A stretch of DNA of 64,000 nt from OMII01 sp947467385 (lineage in GTDB: Bacteria > Bdellovibrionota_C > UBA2361 > OMII01). The stretch's first letter is position 1. Each line of letters starts with the position of its first letter. Below, piece by piece: positions 50,445-59,838 of this stretch. The notes below the pieces were generated by a model. That model searched no databases, had not been told where the DNA came from, and worked only from the letters and a program-made list of their open reading frames with translations. Both the position numbers and the translations under genes were made by a program. The DNA is taken from positions 40,948 through 104,947 of the forward strand of contig JBIKLA010000012.1 of assembly GCA_044360075.1 (NCBI GenBank), written 5' to 3'.

Positions 50445-52508
50445 ATGCAGAAAGCAAACAAGACATCCTCAACCAAGCGCAGCGCAGCGCCGGCTTTGCG
50501 CAGCCAGGTGGATCTTGACCGCGCGCAGGCGCTTCGGGCCTACACCGCGATCCTGACCTCGCGCATCACGGACGAAAAGACGATCACGCTCTACAAGCAG
50601 AACAAGTGCCACTTCCAGATCAGCTGCGCCGGACACGAGGGCGTCGGCGTGGCCGCGTCGTTCGTCTTCCGTGCCGGCCAGGACTGGTTCTACCCGTACT
50701 ACCGGGACATGGCGCTTATGGTCGGATTGGGCATGCCAGTCGAGCAGCTCATGATGAACGCGATGAACAAGGTTCAGGACCCGAATTCGCACGGCCGCAT
50801 GATGCCGATGCACTATGCTGACGTCGCCCTGCGAGTGCCGCCACAGAGCTCCCCAACCGGTAGCCAGTTCCTGCAGGCTGTTGGATGCGCGCTCGGCGCC
50901 AAAATGAAGCGTCTCGACGAGGTCGTGTACGTCTCGGCTGGCGAAGGAACCTGCTCTCAAGGCGACTTCCACGAGGCGCTCAACTGGGCGGCTCGCGAGA
51001 AGCTTCCCATTGTGTTCGTGATCCAGAATAACGACTTCGCCATCTCAGTTCCTATCTCCGAGCAACTTCCAGGTTCAAGCGTGGCTGAGATGGTCTCTGG
51101 ATACCAGGGCCTCGCAGCCGTCCAGGTTAACGGGTCCGATATCGAGGCGACGATTGCGGCCTTCAAAACCGCGCACGAGCGCGCCCGGCACGGCGAAGGC
51201 CCCACGCTTCTTGAGGCCCACGTGCCGCGCCTTCAAAGCCACTCAATCTCGGACAATCACCTCAAGTACCGCTCGGCTGAGGAGCTCGCAAAGGAGCAGC
51301 TGCGCTGCCCGCTTAGGCTCACGCGCTCCCTGCTCCTCGACCGCAAGTTCGCAACACAGGCTGAAATCGAGAAGCTCCATGCCGACATAAAGAAGGCCGT
51401 GGACGAGGCAGCCGAGGCGGCAGAAGCAACTCCGGATCCGGATCCAAACACCGCATGCGACCACACCCTCACGGACCCCGCTCCGTGGCAAGGGGTTGAG
51501 GAGCGCGACGCGACGGGTGCTGATGTGTTTATCGTCGACGCGCTCAACCACGCCCTCGACGAGGAGCTCGCGAGGAATCCGGACATGTGCATCTTCGGTG
51601 AGGACGTCGCGCATGGCAAAGGTGGCGTGTTCACCGTTACGGCTGGCCTGACGGCGAAGTACGGCGTTACGCGCGTATTCAACAGCCAGCTCGCCGAGAG
51701 CTCGATTGTTGGCGCCGCGGTGGGTCTTGCGACGCGCGGCCTTAAGCCGGTGGTTGAGATCCAGTTCGGCGACTACGTGTGGACCGGCGTCAACCAGATT
51801 CGCAACGAGCTTGCGATGCTCACCTATCGCTGCGCCGGGGACTTCAGCTGCCCAGCGGTGCTTCGTATCCCGGTTGGAGGCTATATTCGAGGAGGCGCCT
51901 ATCACTCGCAGAATATCGAGGCGACCTTCGCACACTTCCCGGGCCTGCTCGTTCTCTACCCGTCGAATGCGACGGACGCGAAGGGGCTCCTGAAGGCGGC
52001 CATCCGCGCCAACGACCCCGTGCTCTTCCTTGAGCACAAGGGGCTGTACCGCCAGGTGTACGCCAAGGGTCCTGAGGGAGACGCGGACTTTCTCGTCCCA
52101 ATCGGAAAGGCAAAGACGGTGCGCGAGGGAACTGACGCAACGATCATTACGTGGGGTGCGCTTGTGCAGAAAAGCCTCCTCGCCGCCCACACCCTTGAGC
52201 AGAAGGGCCACTCTGTTGAGGTTATCGACATCCGCTCGATCGTGCCCCTCGACATCGAGCATATCTTCAACAGCGCCCGAAAGACTGGCCGTGTGCTCAT
52301 CGCGCATGAGGACGTCCTGTTCGGGGGCTTTGGGGCGGAAATCGCAGCCCAGGTGGCCGAGGCGTGCTTCGCAAACCTCGATGCTCCGGTTAAGCGGGTC
52401 GGCATGAAGTATGTAGCAGCGGTGCCGCACGCCCCCGCGCTTGAGGACGTTGTGCTTCCCCAGACTGAGGATGTTACACGGGCGCTTGAGGAACTTATCT
52501 CGTTCTAG
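50445..52508 (+). CDS. 2-oxoacid dehydrogenase E1, alpha and beta subunits fused
   Basis: 687 residues. The alpha part (about 1-325) has the thiamine diphosphate motif SAGEGTCSQGDFHEALNWAA ending at QNNDFAIS. The beta part (about 360-687) carries IFGEDVAHGKGGVFTVT, ESSIVGAAVGLATRGLKPVVEIQF and the transketolase C-terminal domain HEDVLFGGFGAEIAAQV. The sequence style fits branched-chain oxoacid or 2-oxoisovalerate E1 rather than pyruvate E1, but substrate needs testing. It feeds acyl groups to the E2 at 53354; E3 and LipB are upstream. A linker with Asp/Pro (PDPDPNTACD) joins the halves. Confidence 0.9.
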   Translation: MQKANKTSSTKRSAAPALRSQVDLDRAQALRAYTAILTSRITDEKTITLYKQNKCHFQISCAGHEGVGVAASFVFRAGQDWFYPYYRDMALMVGLGMPVEQLMMNAMNKVQDPNSHGRMMPMHYADVALRVPPQSSPTGSQFLQAVGCALGAKMKRLDEVVYVSAGEGTCSQGDFHEALNWAAREKLPIVFVIQNNDFAISVPISEQLPGSSVAEMVSGYQGLAAVQVNGSDIEATIAAFKTAHERARHGEGPTLLEAHVPRLQSHSISDNHLKYRSAEELAKEQLRCPLRLTRSLLLDRKFATQAEIEKLHADIKKAVDEAAEAAEATPDPDPNTACDHTLTDPAPWQGVEERDATGADVFIVDALNHALDEELARNPDMCIFGEDVAHGKGGVFTVTAGLTAKYGVTRVFNSQLAESSIVGAAVGLATRGLKPVVEIQFGDYVWTGVNQIRNELAMLTYRCAGDFSCPAVLRIPVGGYIRGGAYHSQNIEATFAHFPGLLVLYPSNATDAKGLLKAAIRANDPVLFLEHKGLYRQVYAKGPEGDADFLVPIGKAKTVREGTDATIITWGALVQKSLLAAHTLEQKGHSVEVIDIRSIVPLDIEHIFNSARKTGRVLIAHEDVLFGGFGAEIAAQVAEACFANLDAPVKRVGMKYVAAVPHAPALEDVVLPQTEDVTRALEELISF

Positions 52509-52627
52509 GCGAATAAGTGCAGGTAGTGCCGCTCCCTCGCAGCCCCACTCCTCAAGGGTGGAATTAGGCGGGTGTCCGTGGTCTAATCTCGCGGCACTCA
52601 GGCCTTTTTGGCAGTTCAGGTCGGCTC

Positions 52628-53191
52628 ATGGCAAAGCTCTATTTTAGGTACGGCACGGTAGGCAGCGCGAAGACGCTCAACCTCCTTGCGGTCGCGCACT
52701 CGTACAACCAGCAGAACAAGCGGGTGCTCGTCCTCAAGCCGGCGCTCGATAACCGCTTCGGCAAGCAGATGGTGAAGTCGCGTGCCGGCCTAGAGCGCGA
52801 AGCCGACGTGCTCGTTGACGCCAGCACAAAGCTTAGGGACGAGAGCGTGAAAGGGATTAACTGTGTCCTCGTGGACGAGGCGCAGTTCCTGAGCACCTCG
52901 TTTGTGGATCAGCTTCGCGACATGTCGATCCGGCTCGACGTCCCAGTAATCTGCTATGGCCTACGCACCGACTTTCGCACCGAGCTCTTTGAGGGTGCTC
53001 GGCGGCTGCTTGAGGTAGCCGACGAAATTTCGGAGGTGAAAACTACCTGTTTTTTCTGCGACAGCCGCGCCCTCTTTAACCTCAAGTTCGCGAACGGCAA
53101 ACCCACGCGCGAGGGGCCGGCGATCGACCTCGGCGCAGAAGAGAAGTACCTGCCAGCGTGCGCGCGGTGCTATTCAAAGCATTTTGAGTAG
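52628..53191 (+). CDS. tdk: Thymidine kinase
   Basis: 187 residues, type II enzyme. LYFRYGTVGSAKTLNLL is the P-loop region, CVLVDEAQFLS holds Walker B and the catalytic Glu, ICYGLRTDFRTELFEGARRLLEVAD is the lasso-forming segment and two Cys pairs (CFFCDS, CARCYS) bind structural zinc. It phosphorylates thymidine in the salvage pathway. It lies between E1 and E2 genes without functional relation, 120 bases after E1. Confidence 0.93.
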   Translation: MAKLYFRYGTVGSAKTLNLLAVAHSYNQQNKRVLVLKPALDNRFGKQMVKSRAGLEREADVLVDASTKLRDESVKGINCVLVDEAQFLSTSFVDQLRDMSIRLDVPVICYGLRTDFRTELFEGARRLLEVADEISEVKTTCFFCDSRALFNLKFANGKPTREGPAIDLGAEEKYLPACARCYSKHFE

Positions 53192-53353
53192 CTTAGCTAT
53201 TTGATCAGACAGAACGCGGTTTGCTGAAGACCTTTAACTTTCCTGCTTACGGAATGCGGCAAGGCTCATCTAACCTGAGCCGGAATCTTTATAAATGCCC
53301 GGTATAGGTCTATAACCACTGTTGAATTCCGGTTTACCAAGGAGCCTTAGAAC

Positions 53354-54625
53354 ATGAGAGTCGAGATGTTGATGCCGCAGATGGGCGAGTCGATCGCAGA
53401 GGCTACCATCTCAAAGTGGCGCAAGAAGCCGGGCGAGGCAGTCCAGAAGGACGAGGTTATCCTTGAGATCTCAACCGATAAGGTCGACTCCGAGATTCCG
53501 GCTCCAGCCGCTGGGACTCTGGCCGAGGTGCTCTTTCAGGAGGGTGACGTCGTCCCCGTTAAGACAAAGATCGCGATCATCGACACGGCTGCCGGCGCAG
53601 CTGTAGCGGCCCCTTCGACGAATGGCACGCACAAGGCGGCACCGGTGGCAGAGCCGGCTTCAGCCCCAAAGGCAGCAGCTCCGCAAGTTGAAGCTGAGGA
53701 GGGCGGCCGCTTCTACTCTCCGCTCGTGAAGGGGCTCGCAGAGAAGCACGGCATCGCACTCGCGGAACTGGACTCGGTGCAAGGGTCTGGCCAGGGCGGT
53801 CGCCTGACGAAAGAGGATTTTCTTAAGTACGTTGAGACGCGCGGCAGTGCTCCAGCTGCCCCGAAGGCTGCTCCGGCAGCAGCCCGTCCCTCGGCGCCGG
53901 AAGTCCCGGCCGGTGATTGGGGCGCAGATGGCACGCGCGTCGTCATGATGGATGGCATGCGCCAGGCCATCGCCGACCACATGGTGCGATCAAAGCACAC
54001 CAGCCCCCACGTCTATTCAATCCAGGAAGTGGACGTCACAAACATCGCCACCTGGCGCGCTAAGCACAAGGGAGCCTTTGAGAAGAGCGAGGGCTTCAAC
54101 CTGAGCTTCACCCCATTCTTCCTTGAGGCCACGGCACGCGCGCTTGAGGCATTCCCGTTCGTGAACGCCTCAGTCGACGGCAAAAAGATCATCGTCAAGA
54201 AGCACGTCAACCTCGGCTGCGCAGTGGCTCTCGGCAGCACCGGCCTCATTGTGCCAGTCATTAAGCGCGCCGAAGAGAAGAACCTCGTAGGACTCGCGCG
54301 GTCGCTTAACGACCTCGCACTGCGCGCCCGCAACAAGAAACTCGTTCCTGATGACGTCGCAGGTGGGACCTTCACCGTCACTAATCCAGGCGTCTTCGGA
54401 ACGATCATCGGCACGCCGATCATCAACCAGCCGCAGGTCGCAATCCTGTGCCTTGGAGCGATCAAGAAGCGGCCGGTGGTCATCGATGACATGATCGCTA
54501 TCCGCCAGATCTGCTACCTCACCCTATCGTACGACCACCGCATCGTTGACGGCTCGCTCGGCGGCCAGTTCCTTGCGTTCATCAGGGATTACCTTGAGAA
54601 CTGGGACATGAAGCGCACCCTCTAA
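53354..54625 (+). CDS. 2-oxoacid dehydrogenase E2 (dihydrolipoyl acyltransferase)
   Basis: 423 residues. Lipoyl domain at about 1-77 with Lys43 in ISTDKVDSE; an Ala/Pro-rich linker; the E3-binding domain at about 118-160 (SPLVKGLAEKHGIALAELDSVQGSGQGGRLTKEDFL); a second linker; the catalytic domain from about 195 with HTSPHVYSIQEVDV and the active-site DHRIVDG (His395, Asp399). It forms the core of the complex with the upstream E1 and LpdA. There is a single lipoyl domain. rsmD follows after 8 bases. Confidence 0.93.
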   Translation: MRVEMLMPQMGESIAEATISKWRKKPGEAVQKDEVILEISTDKVDSEIPAPAAGTLAEVLFQEGDVVPVKTKIAIIDTAAGAAVAAPSTNGTHKAAPVAEPASAPKAAAPQVEAEEGGRFYSPLVKGLAEKHGIALAELDSVQGSGQGGRLTKEDFLKYVETRGSAPAAPKAAPAAARPSAPEVPAGDWGADGTRVVMMDGMRQAIADHMVRSKHTSPHVYSIQEVDVTNIATWRAKHKGAFEKSEGFNLSFTPFFLEATARALEAFPFVNASVDGKKIIVKKHVNLGCAVALGSTGLIVPVIKRAEEKNLVGLARSLNDLALRARNKKLVPDDVAGGTFTVTNPGVFGTIIGTPIINQPQVAILCLGAIKKRPVVIDDMIAIRQICYLTLSYDHRIVDGSLGGQFLAFIRDYLENWDMKRTL

Positions 54626-54633
54626 CGGTCTCC

Positions 54634-55191
54634 ATGCGCGTAATCGGCGGAACAGCAAAGGGTAGGCCCCTCAGGGCCGTTCCTGGCGACTCAACGAGGC
54701 CCATTCTCGACCGTGTCAAGGTTCCGCTCTTCGATATCCTGCGGCCAACGCTTGAGGGCATATCGCTGCTCGACATGTTTGCCGGAACCGGCGCCGTGGG
54801 CATCGAGGCCCTGAGCCAAGGCGCAGGGCACTGCGTTTTTCTCGACACGAACGCCAAGGCAGTCGCCACTATCAAGCACAACCTTGAGGTAACGGACCTC
54901 TCGGACAAGGCCGAGGTTCGACACACCGACGCGTTCACGTACGCCAAGAACACCACAAAGAGCTTCGACCTCATTTACGTTGCACCCCCGCAGTATAAGG
55001 GGATCTGGATCGAGGCGATGCGGCTCCTCGCCGAGCGGCCGCACCTGCTTAATCGGGGCGGAACCCTCATCGTCCAGATAGACCCTAAGGAGTATGAGCC
55101 GCTGGACCTAAGCGCATTCCACGAGACTCAGCAGCGCAAGTACGGCAGCACAGTGCTTGTTTTTTACGCGGCCAGCGACGCAGCCAAGTAG
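54634..55191 (+). CDS. rsmD: 16S rRNA (guanine-N2)-methyltransferase RsmD-like
   Basis: 185 residues. RVIGGTAKGRPL is the N-terminal signature of the family, LLDMFAGTGAVGIEALSQGA the SAM motif I and FLDTNAKAV motif II. The catalytic motif IV, usually DPPY, reads APPQY here, so the first acidic residue is Ala and one residue is inserted; relatives with a PPQY form exist as far as I recall, and the change is noted rather than taken as inactivation. Target in E. coli is G966 of 16S rRNA. Convergent with dciA. Confidence 0.85.
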   Translation: MRVIGGTAKGRPLRAVPGDSTRPILDRVKVPLFDILRPTLEGISLLDMFAGTGAVGIEALSQGAGHCVFLDTNAKAVATIKHNLEVTDLSDKAEVRHTDAFTYAKNTTKSFDLIYVAPPQYKGIWIEAMRLLAERPHLLNRGGTLIVQIDPKEYEPLDLSAFHETQQRKYGSTVLVFYAASDAAK

Positions 55192-55202
55192 CCCCTAGGG
55201 CT
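55190..55202. terminator. Short hairpin across the rsmD/dciA convergent stops
   Basis: AGCCC-CTA-GGGCT is a 5-bp stem with a 3-base loop; the loop is the dciA stop codon (TAG on the minus strand) and the stem includes the end of the rsmD stop. No T run on either strand. Confidence 0.3.
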
Positions 55203-55584
55203 GTGACCCAACGCGAAACACCATATCGCTCACGATGTCACCGTTCTTGAGGTACGGGGCAAGCTTTTGAAGGAGGACAGGCTTCATGAAATTAAGCTCC
55301 TGGGCCCAGGCGGAATGCTTGACGGACACAATCAGCGCGCGGCGCGAGATATACTCGGGCTTGGCGATATCAGCGATCTTGTCACCTACAATCTCTCGCC
55401 AGTGAAGAATGAACTCGTAGCGCTCGACTTTCTTGTCGAGCCCCTTGTACGCAAGCGCTTTCGAAAGGATGCCGCGCACCAGAGTCAGGTCAGATCGCGC
55501 GCCAACCCTGCGGCGGTACGGGACAGAGCGGGACGGGGTTTCAGGAGGCGCAGGATCGCGCGGGTCATTCGCGGCTCGCTTCAC
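55195..55584 (-). CDS. dciA: DciA-like (DUF721) protein, probable replicative helicase loader
   Basis: 129 residues from the GTG at 55584. The DUF721 core is LTLVRGILSKALAYKGLDKKVERYEFILHWREIVGDKIADIAKPEYISRRALIVSVKHSAWAQELNFMKPVLLQKL, with the HWREIVG motif. DciA loads the replicative helicase DnaB in bacteria without DnaC. GTG 55584 is chosen because AAGGAG lies ahead of it and it directly follows the ftsB stop; the ORF could extend to ATG 55623, inside ftsB. The basic N-terminus (about 1-40) is probably disordered. Confidence 0.8.
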   Translation of the reverse strand: MKRAANDPRDPAPPETPSRSVPYRRRVGARSDLTLVRGILSKALAYKGLDKKVERYEFILHWREIVGDKIADIAKPEYISRRALIVSVKHSAWAQELNFMKPVLLQKLAPYLKNGDIVSDMVFRVGSQP

Positions 55585-55585
55585 G

Positions 55586-55867
55586 TTATTGCTCCTTCTT
55601 TTCGAAGATAACGACCATCTCATCGGGCCGGGCCATGCCGAGATCGCTTCGCGCCGCTTTCTCTACTGCGCGCGGATCGCCCTGCAGGCCACTGACCTGA
55701 CGACGCAGCCCTTGCACAGAATCCTCAAGCCGCGCATTACTGCGCTGCTGCTGCTCAAGGCTGTGGTTCAGGGAGTTAAGGCGCGCGAAGCCATCATCGA
55801 TGAGGAACGAGAAGATTGCGGCTACGACGGCGAACGTTAGCAGGATCATCGGTGCTGTTATCTTCAT
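55586..55867 (-). CDS. ftsB: Septum formation initiator FtsB/DivIC-like
   Basis: 93 residues from ATG 55867. One transmembrane helix near the N-terminus (ITAPMILLTFAVVAAIFSFLI) is followed by a coiled coil (LNHSLEQQQRSNARLEDSVQGLRRQVSGL), then the family's SDLGMARPDEMVVIF end. FtsB forms a complex with FtsL and FtsQ in the divisome. The genes are co-directional with dciA, with one base between the stop and the dciA GTG. Confidence 0.8.
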   Translation of the reverse strand: MKITAPMILLTFAVVAAIFSFLIDDGFARLNSLNHSLEQQQRSNARLEDSVQGLRRQVSGLQGDPRAVEKAARSDLGMARPDEMVVIFEKKEQ

Positions 55868-56067
55868 GGCGATAGAGTACCGAATCGGGAAACGGCTAGC
55901 CAGCAGCATACCTCACGAGGCTCCCCAAACATCACGTTTTTTTGGAGTTCCTGTGCGCGGCATGACCCCATTTACTTCACGGCGACAAGGGGGGTAAACT
56001 GCCCGGCGACCCAAGCGGGTGAGGCCATATCCTGGCTGTTTTGTTACTGAATTCGGGAGATACCTTT

Positions 56068-57351
56068 ATGAAATCCAGCGCCATTTCAAACGTCACTGCC
56101 TACGAGTGCCTCGACTCCCGCGGCTTTCCAACTGTGGCGGCAACCGTGACCCTCGTCGACGGGACGCAGGGCTCGGCTATGGTGCCCTCAGGCGCGTCGA
56201 CCGGCGAGCACGAGGCGCTTGAGCTGCGCGACGGGGATCAGTCACGCTACCTCGGCAAGGGCGTCCTCAAGGCGGTGGAGAACATCAAAGAGAAGATTGC
56301 GCCGGTCGTTGCCGGAAGCGACGTGCTTGAGCTCGCAGAGCTTGACCGCAAGCTGATTGATCTCGACGGCACAGAGACCAAGAGCCGCCTCGGCGCCAAC
56401 GCCATTCTCGGCGTGAGCCTCGCAGCAGCCCATGCCGGTGCAAACTGCCTTGGGATTCCCCTCTTCCGTTATATCGGCGGAGCAAATGCACGCCGCCTGC
56501 CGGTTCCCCTCGTCAATATTATTAACGGCGGCGCTCACGCCACAAATCTGCTCGACTTCCAGGAGTTCATGATCGTGCCGCACATGTCCTCAACGTTTTT
56601 TGAGAACATCCGCTGCGCAGCTGAGGTGTTCCATGCCCTCAAAAAGAACCTGAAGAAGAAGGGCCTCTCAACCGGCATTGGTGACGAGGGTGGCTTTGCT
56701 CCAGACCTCAACGGGCCAACTGAGGCTCTTGAGGCCCTCGTAGAGTCGATTACCGACGCTGGGTACGCGCCGGGAGAGGACGTATCAATAGCGCTTGACG
56801 TCGCCGCAAGCGAGTTCTACGACGAGACGAAGAATAAGTATGTGTTCAAGAAGAGCACAAAAGAGGAGTTGTCGGCGGCAGACCTTGTTGACCTGTACGC
56901 AGGCTGGGCCAAGAAGTATCCCCTTGTAAGCATCGAGGACGGCCTCGACGAGAACGACTGGGACGGCTGGCGCCTTATGACCGAGAAGCTCAGCGGCAGC
57001 GTTCAGCTCGTCGGCGATGACCTCTTCGTGACCAACGTAAAGCGCCTCGGAGACGGGATCGTGCAGGGCATCGGAAACGCCATCCTGATCAAGCTCAACC
57101 AGATCGGAACGGTCACTGAGACCCTTGAGGCCATCAGCCTTGCGCACGCCAACGGCTACCGCTCAATCATGTCGCACCGCTCCGGAGAGACCGAGGACAC
57201 CTCAATAGCGGATCTCGCCGTTGCGACAAGCGCCGGGCAGATCAAGACCGGCTCGGTGTGCCGCAGCGAGCGCACGGCGAAGTACAATCGACTCCTCTGG
57301 ATCGAGACGTTCCTCGCCGGCTCCTCGATCTGCGAGAATCCGTTCGCGTGA
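56068..57351 (+). CDS. eno: Enolase
   Basis: 427 residues from ATG 56068, GGGAGA seven bases before. It converts 2-phosphoglycerate to phosphoenolpyruvate. SGASTGEHEALELRDGD, IGDEGGFAPDLNGPTEAL, SIEDGLDENDWDGW, the catalytic Lys in ILIKLNQIGTVTETLEA and SHRSGETEDTSIADLAV follow in order. Full length, active site intact. Its last bases overlap the GTG start of lnt. Confidence 0.97.
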   Translation: MKSSAISNVTAYECLDSRGFPTVAATVTLVDGTQGSAMVPSGASTGEHEALELRDGDQSRYLGKGVLKAVENIKEKIAPVVAGSDVLELAELDRKLIDLDGTETKSRLGANAILGVSLAAAHAGANCLGIPLFRYIGGANARRLPVPLVNIINGGAHATNLLDFQEFMIVPHMSSTFFENIRCAAEVFHALKKNLKKKGLSTGIGDEGGFAPDLNGPTEALEALVESITDAGYAPGEDVSIALDVAASEFYDETKNKYVFKKSTKEELSAADLVDLYAGWAKKYPLVSIEDGLDENDWDGWRLMTEKLSGSVQLVGDDLFVTNVKRLGDGIVQGIGNAILIKLNQIGTVTETLEAISLAHANGYRSIMSHRSGETEDTSIADLAVATSAGQIKTGSVCRSERTAKYNRLLWIETFLAGSSICENPFA

Positions 57352-58841
57352 TTACCTGGCTGCTCTACCTCTCGGCGGTGACAGCACTTGTCGCCGCCTG
57401 GTGGCAGCCCGGCTCTGTCGGGTGTGCCGCCCTCGGCTGGACCTCGGCGGTTCTCTTTGCGGCTGCCCTGCAGGCGCCCGAGCGGCGGCTTAAGCGAGCC
57501 TTCATCGCCGGCATCGCAACGTACATCGGCGGCTTCTACTGGCTATACGGCACCATCAAGGATTTCGGCGGCTTCCCCACCCTGGCTGCCATCTCGATCT
57601 TCACGCTCTATGCGGCCGGGAGCGCTGTCCAGTTTGCCGTGTGGGCCTTCACATACGGAAGGCTCCCGCGTTGGGCATCCGCATGGGGCTTGCGCTGCGC
57701 ACTAGCGTGGCTTGTCGCTCATCACTTCTGGATCAAGATCTTCCCCTGGGACTTTGGGCACACCCAAATAGCGTTCACTCCCCTGGCGCAGATCGCCGAC
57801 ATCTTCGGTGTCACAGGAATCTCGTTTCTCATGATGTGGGTGGCGGAATGCCTGGTTGCCCGCAAGTCGGTGCGCCTGATTCCTCGGGTAGTTGCGCTTG
57901 CCTTCCTTGGGGCTGCACTGACCTATGGCACCCTCGCTCAAGAAAGAATTAGAGGCCTCAATGGCATCCCGCTTAAGGCCGTTCTCGTTCAGGGAAACGT
58001 ATCGCTCAAGCGCAAGCACGACATCTCATACTTCACGGTCAACCGCGAGCAGTACGTCAAGACGAGCGCCTTGGTGTCGGAGAAAGACACCCTCATCATC
58101 TGGCCAGAGTCGACTATCACGGATTTCATCCCGGCGAACCTCTCTGATGCGCGCACATCCCCGCTGCTGCCGTTCTTTAACGATGGGTCCGCATTTCTCG
58201 TCGGGGGGCTCACGTACCTCTCCCGTTCCGAATTTTTCAACAGCTCGATCCTCATTCGGCCGGACGGCTCGCTCGATCACCCATACCACAAGATGATTCT
58301 TATGCCGTTCGGCGAGTACACGCCCGGCGTGTCGATCTTTCCATGGCTTGCGTCGATCAACGCCACAGCCGGTCAGTTCACACCTGGCGAGTCTCCAGGA
58401 GTGCTCTCATTCCCGCTCTCAAGCGGCGCTCAGGTGAAGCTGTCTCCTCTTATCTGCTACGAGGACGTTGTGCCGCTCATCGCGCGCGAAGCCACGCAGC
58501 TCGGTGCCGAGCTGCTTGTGAACCAGACCAACGACGCATGGTTTGGAAACTCAGTGGCGCCATACCAGCACCACATGATCGCAAGCTTCCGCGCCATCGA
58601 GAACCGGCGATTCCTCCTGCGCTCGACCAACACGGGCCTCACGGCGATCGTCGATCCGCTCGGTCGAACTTTGGCATCGCTCCTTCCCTTTACGGAAGGG
58701 GTTCTGCCCATGGCGGTCAAGCTCCTCTCGTATCGTTCCGTGTACACGCAGTACCCCGTGTATATGGCGTGGCTGTGCCTGGCGGCATTGGTTGTGCTGC
58801 TGGCAGTATTCCCGCTGCGTAGAACGCCCCCGACCTCCTAG
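57348..58841 (+). CDS. lnt: Apolipoprotein N-acyltransferase
   Basis: 497 residues from a GTG at 57348 that overlaps the eno stop (GTGA). Six or so N-terminal transmembrane helices precede the nitrilase-like domain. The catalytic triad is visible as Glu in IIWPESTI, Lys in HPYHKMILMPFGEY and Cys (about 370) in LICYEDVVP. It N-acylates the lipoprotein cysteine, the last step of lipoprotein maturation in the inner membrane. Two lipoproteins in this window (17464, 59062) would be substrates. Confidence 0.93.
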   Translation: MITWLLYLSAVTALVAAWWQPGSVGCAALGWTSAVLFAAALQAPERRLKRAFIAGIATYIGGFYWLYGTIKDFGGFPTLAAISIFTLYAAGSAVQFAVWAFTYGRLPRWASAWGLRCALAWLVAHHFWIKIFPWDFGHTQIAFTPLAQIADIFGVTGISFLMMWVAECLVARKSVRLIPRVVALAFLGAALTYGTLAQERIRGLNGIPLKAVLVQGNVSLKRKHDISYFTVNREQYVKTSALVSEKDTLIIWPESTITDFIPANLSDARTSPLLPFFNDGSAFLVGGLTYLSRSEFFNSSILIRPDGSLDHPYHKMILMPFGEYTPGVSIFPWLASINATAGQFTPGESPGVLSFPLSSGAQVKLSPLICYEDVVPLIAREATQLGAELLVNQTNDAWFGNSVAPYQHHMIASFRAIENRRFLLRSTNTGLTAIVDPLGRTLASLLPFTEGVLPMAVKLLSYRSVYTQYPVYMAWLCLAALVVLLAVFPLRRTPPTS

Positions 58842-59061
58842 GAAAACACGAATACCTACAACAAAATCAGCCCCTTGGTGCCATCAGCGCCTCCATGCAT
58901 GTGGTGCGAGCAAGAAACGCCTCCTGAAAGAGATCTCTGCTGCCGATAACCCCTCTGGAGGGAATAATTCCTTTCGCTCTGCGAAAGCTCGCCGTTAGTC
59001 CGTACTGGGCGTCGCAGCGCTGGCCCCACAGAAAATCTTTAATGAGTGGTGAGGTATCTCT

Positions 59062-59772
59062 ATGACGTCTCGATCGGGCACCAAGACTGCCGCCGTTTCA
59101 TTACTAGCTTTTTTTGCGCTCCTTGCCGGTTGCGCGGATCCGAAAGCCGGCCCTGACAAGACACTCGCCGGCGCCATCCTCGGCGCGGGCTGGGGCGCTG
59201 GAGCAGGAGCCGTCGTCGGGAACCAGGTCGAGGCAAGCGGCGAAGGCATCGCCGTCGGAGCGGGCCTCGGCGCTGCGGCGGGCCTCATGATGGGTGCAGG
59301 CTGGGACATCGAAGAGAACCAACACATCACTATGTCCCAACAGCTCGCGTCCCTGAAAGTCCAGTCCCAAGCAAACGGTATCGAGCTTGAGAAGATCCAG
59401 GCGCGGCTCGACAACACCAGCGGCGTTGATCCAATCGGCGGCGTTTACCAGGTCTTCTTCGATGAGGATCAGACAAACCTCCGCATCGGCGGCATGGAGG
59501 GGCTTGAGCAGGTGGCAGATGCAATCAAGACCAACTCGATGGTCACGGCCGTACACGTGGCAGGCCACACTGATGATACCGGTAACCCCGAGTACAACGA
59601 GAAGCTGGCTCAAGCACGCGCCTCAACTGTCGGCGCTTACCTCGCCTCGCGGGGCATCGGGACGGACCAGCTCAAGATCGTTGGGCACTCCGCCAGCAAG
59701 CCTATCGCCTCAAACCGCACGACTGCCGGGCGCCAGCTTAACCGTCGTGTGGAGGTCTTTATTTCTCGGTAG
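59062..59772 (+). CDS. OmpA-family lipoprotein with glycine-zipper segment
   Basis: 236 residues. Lipoprotein signal ending LLAGC (Cys24). A glycine-zipper region (about 35-80) precedes a short coiled coil (about 95-120) and a C-terminal OmpA domain (about 130-236), recognised by VYQVFFDEDQTNLR, VAGHTDDTGNPEYNEKLAQARASTVGAYLASRGI and the final RQLNRRVEVFISR. The OmpA domain binds the diaminopimelate of peptidoglycan; the protein probably links the outer membrane to the wall. GAGG lies upstream of ATG 59062. Confidence 0.88.
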   Translation: MTSRSGTKTAAVSLLAFFALLAGCADPKAGPDKTLAGAILGAGWGAGAGAVVGNQVEASGEGIAVGAGLGAAAGLMMGAGWDIEENQHITMSQQLASLKVQSQANGIELEKIQARLDNTSGVDPIGGVYQVFFDEDQTNLRIGGMEGLEQVADAIKTNSMVTAVHVAGHTDDTGNPEYNEKLAQARASTVGAYLASRGIGTDQLKIVGHSASKPIASNRTTAGRQLNRRVEVFISR

Positions 59773-59838
59773 CAAAGAGGGCTGCGGAGGTTTAGCCTAT
59801 GGAGTACCGTATTGTTGCCATCTCTTTGAGGCCCCAGC

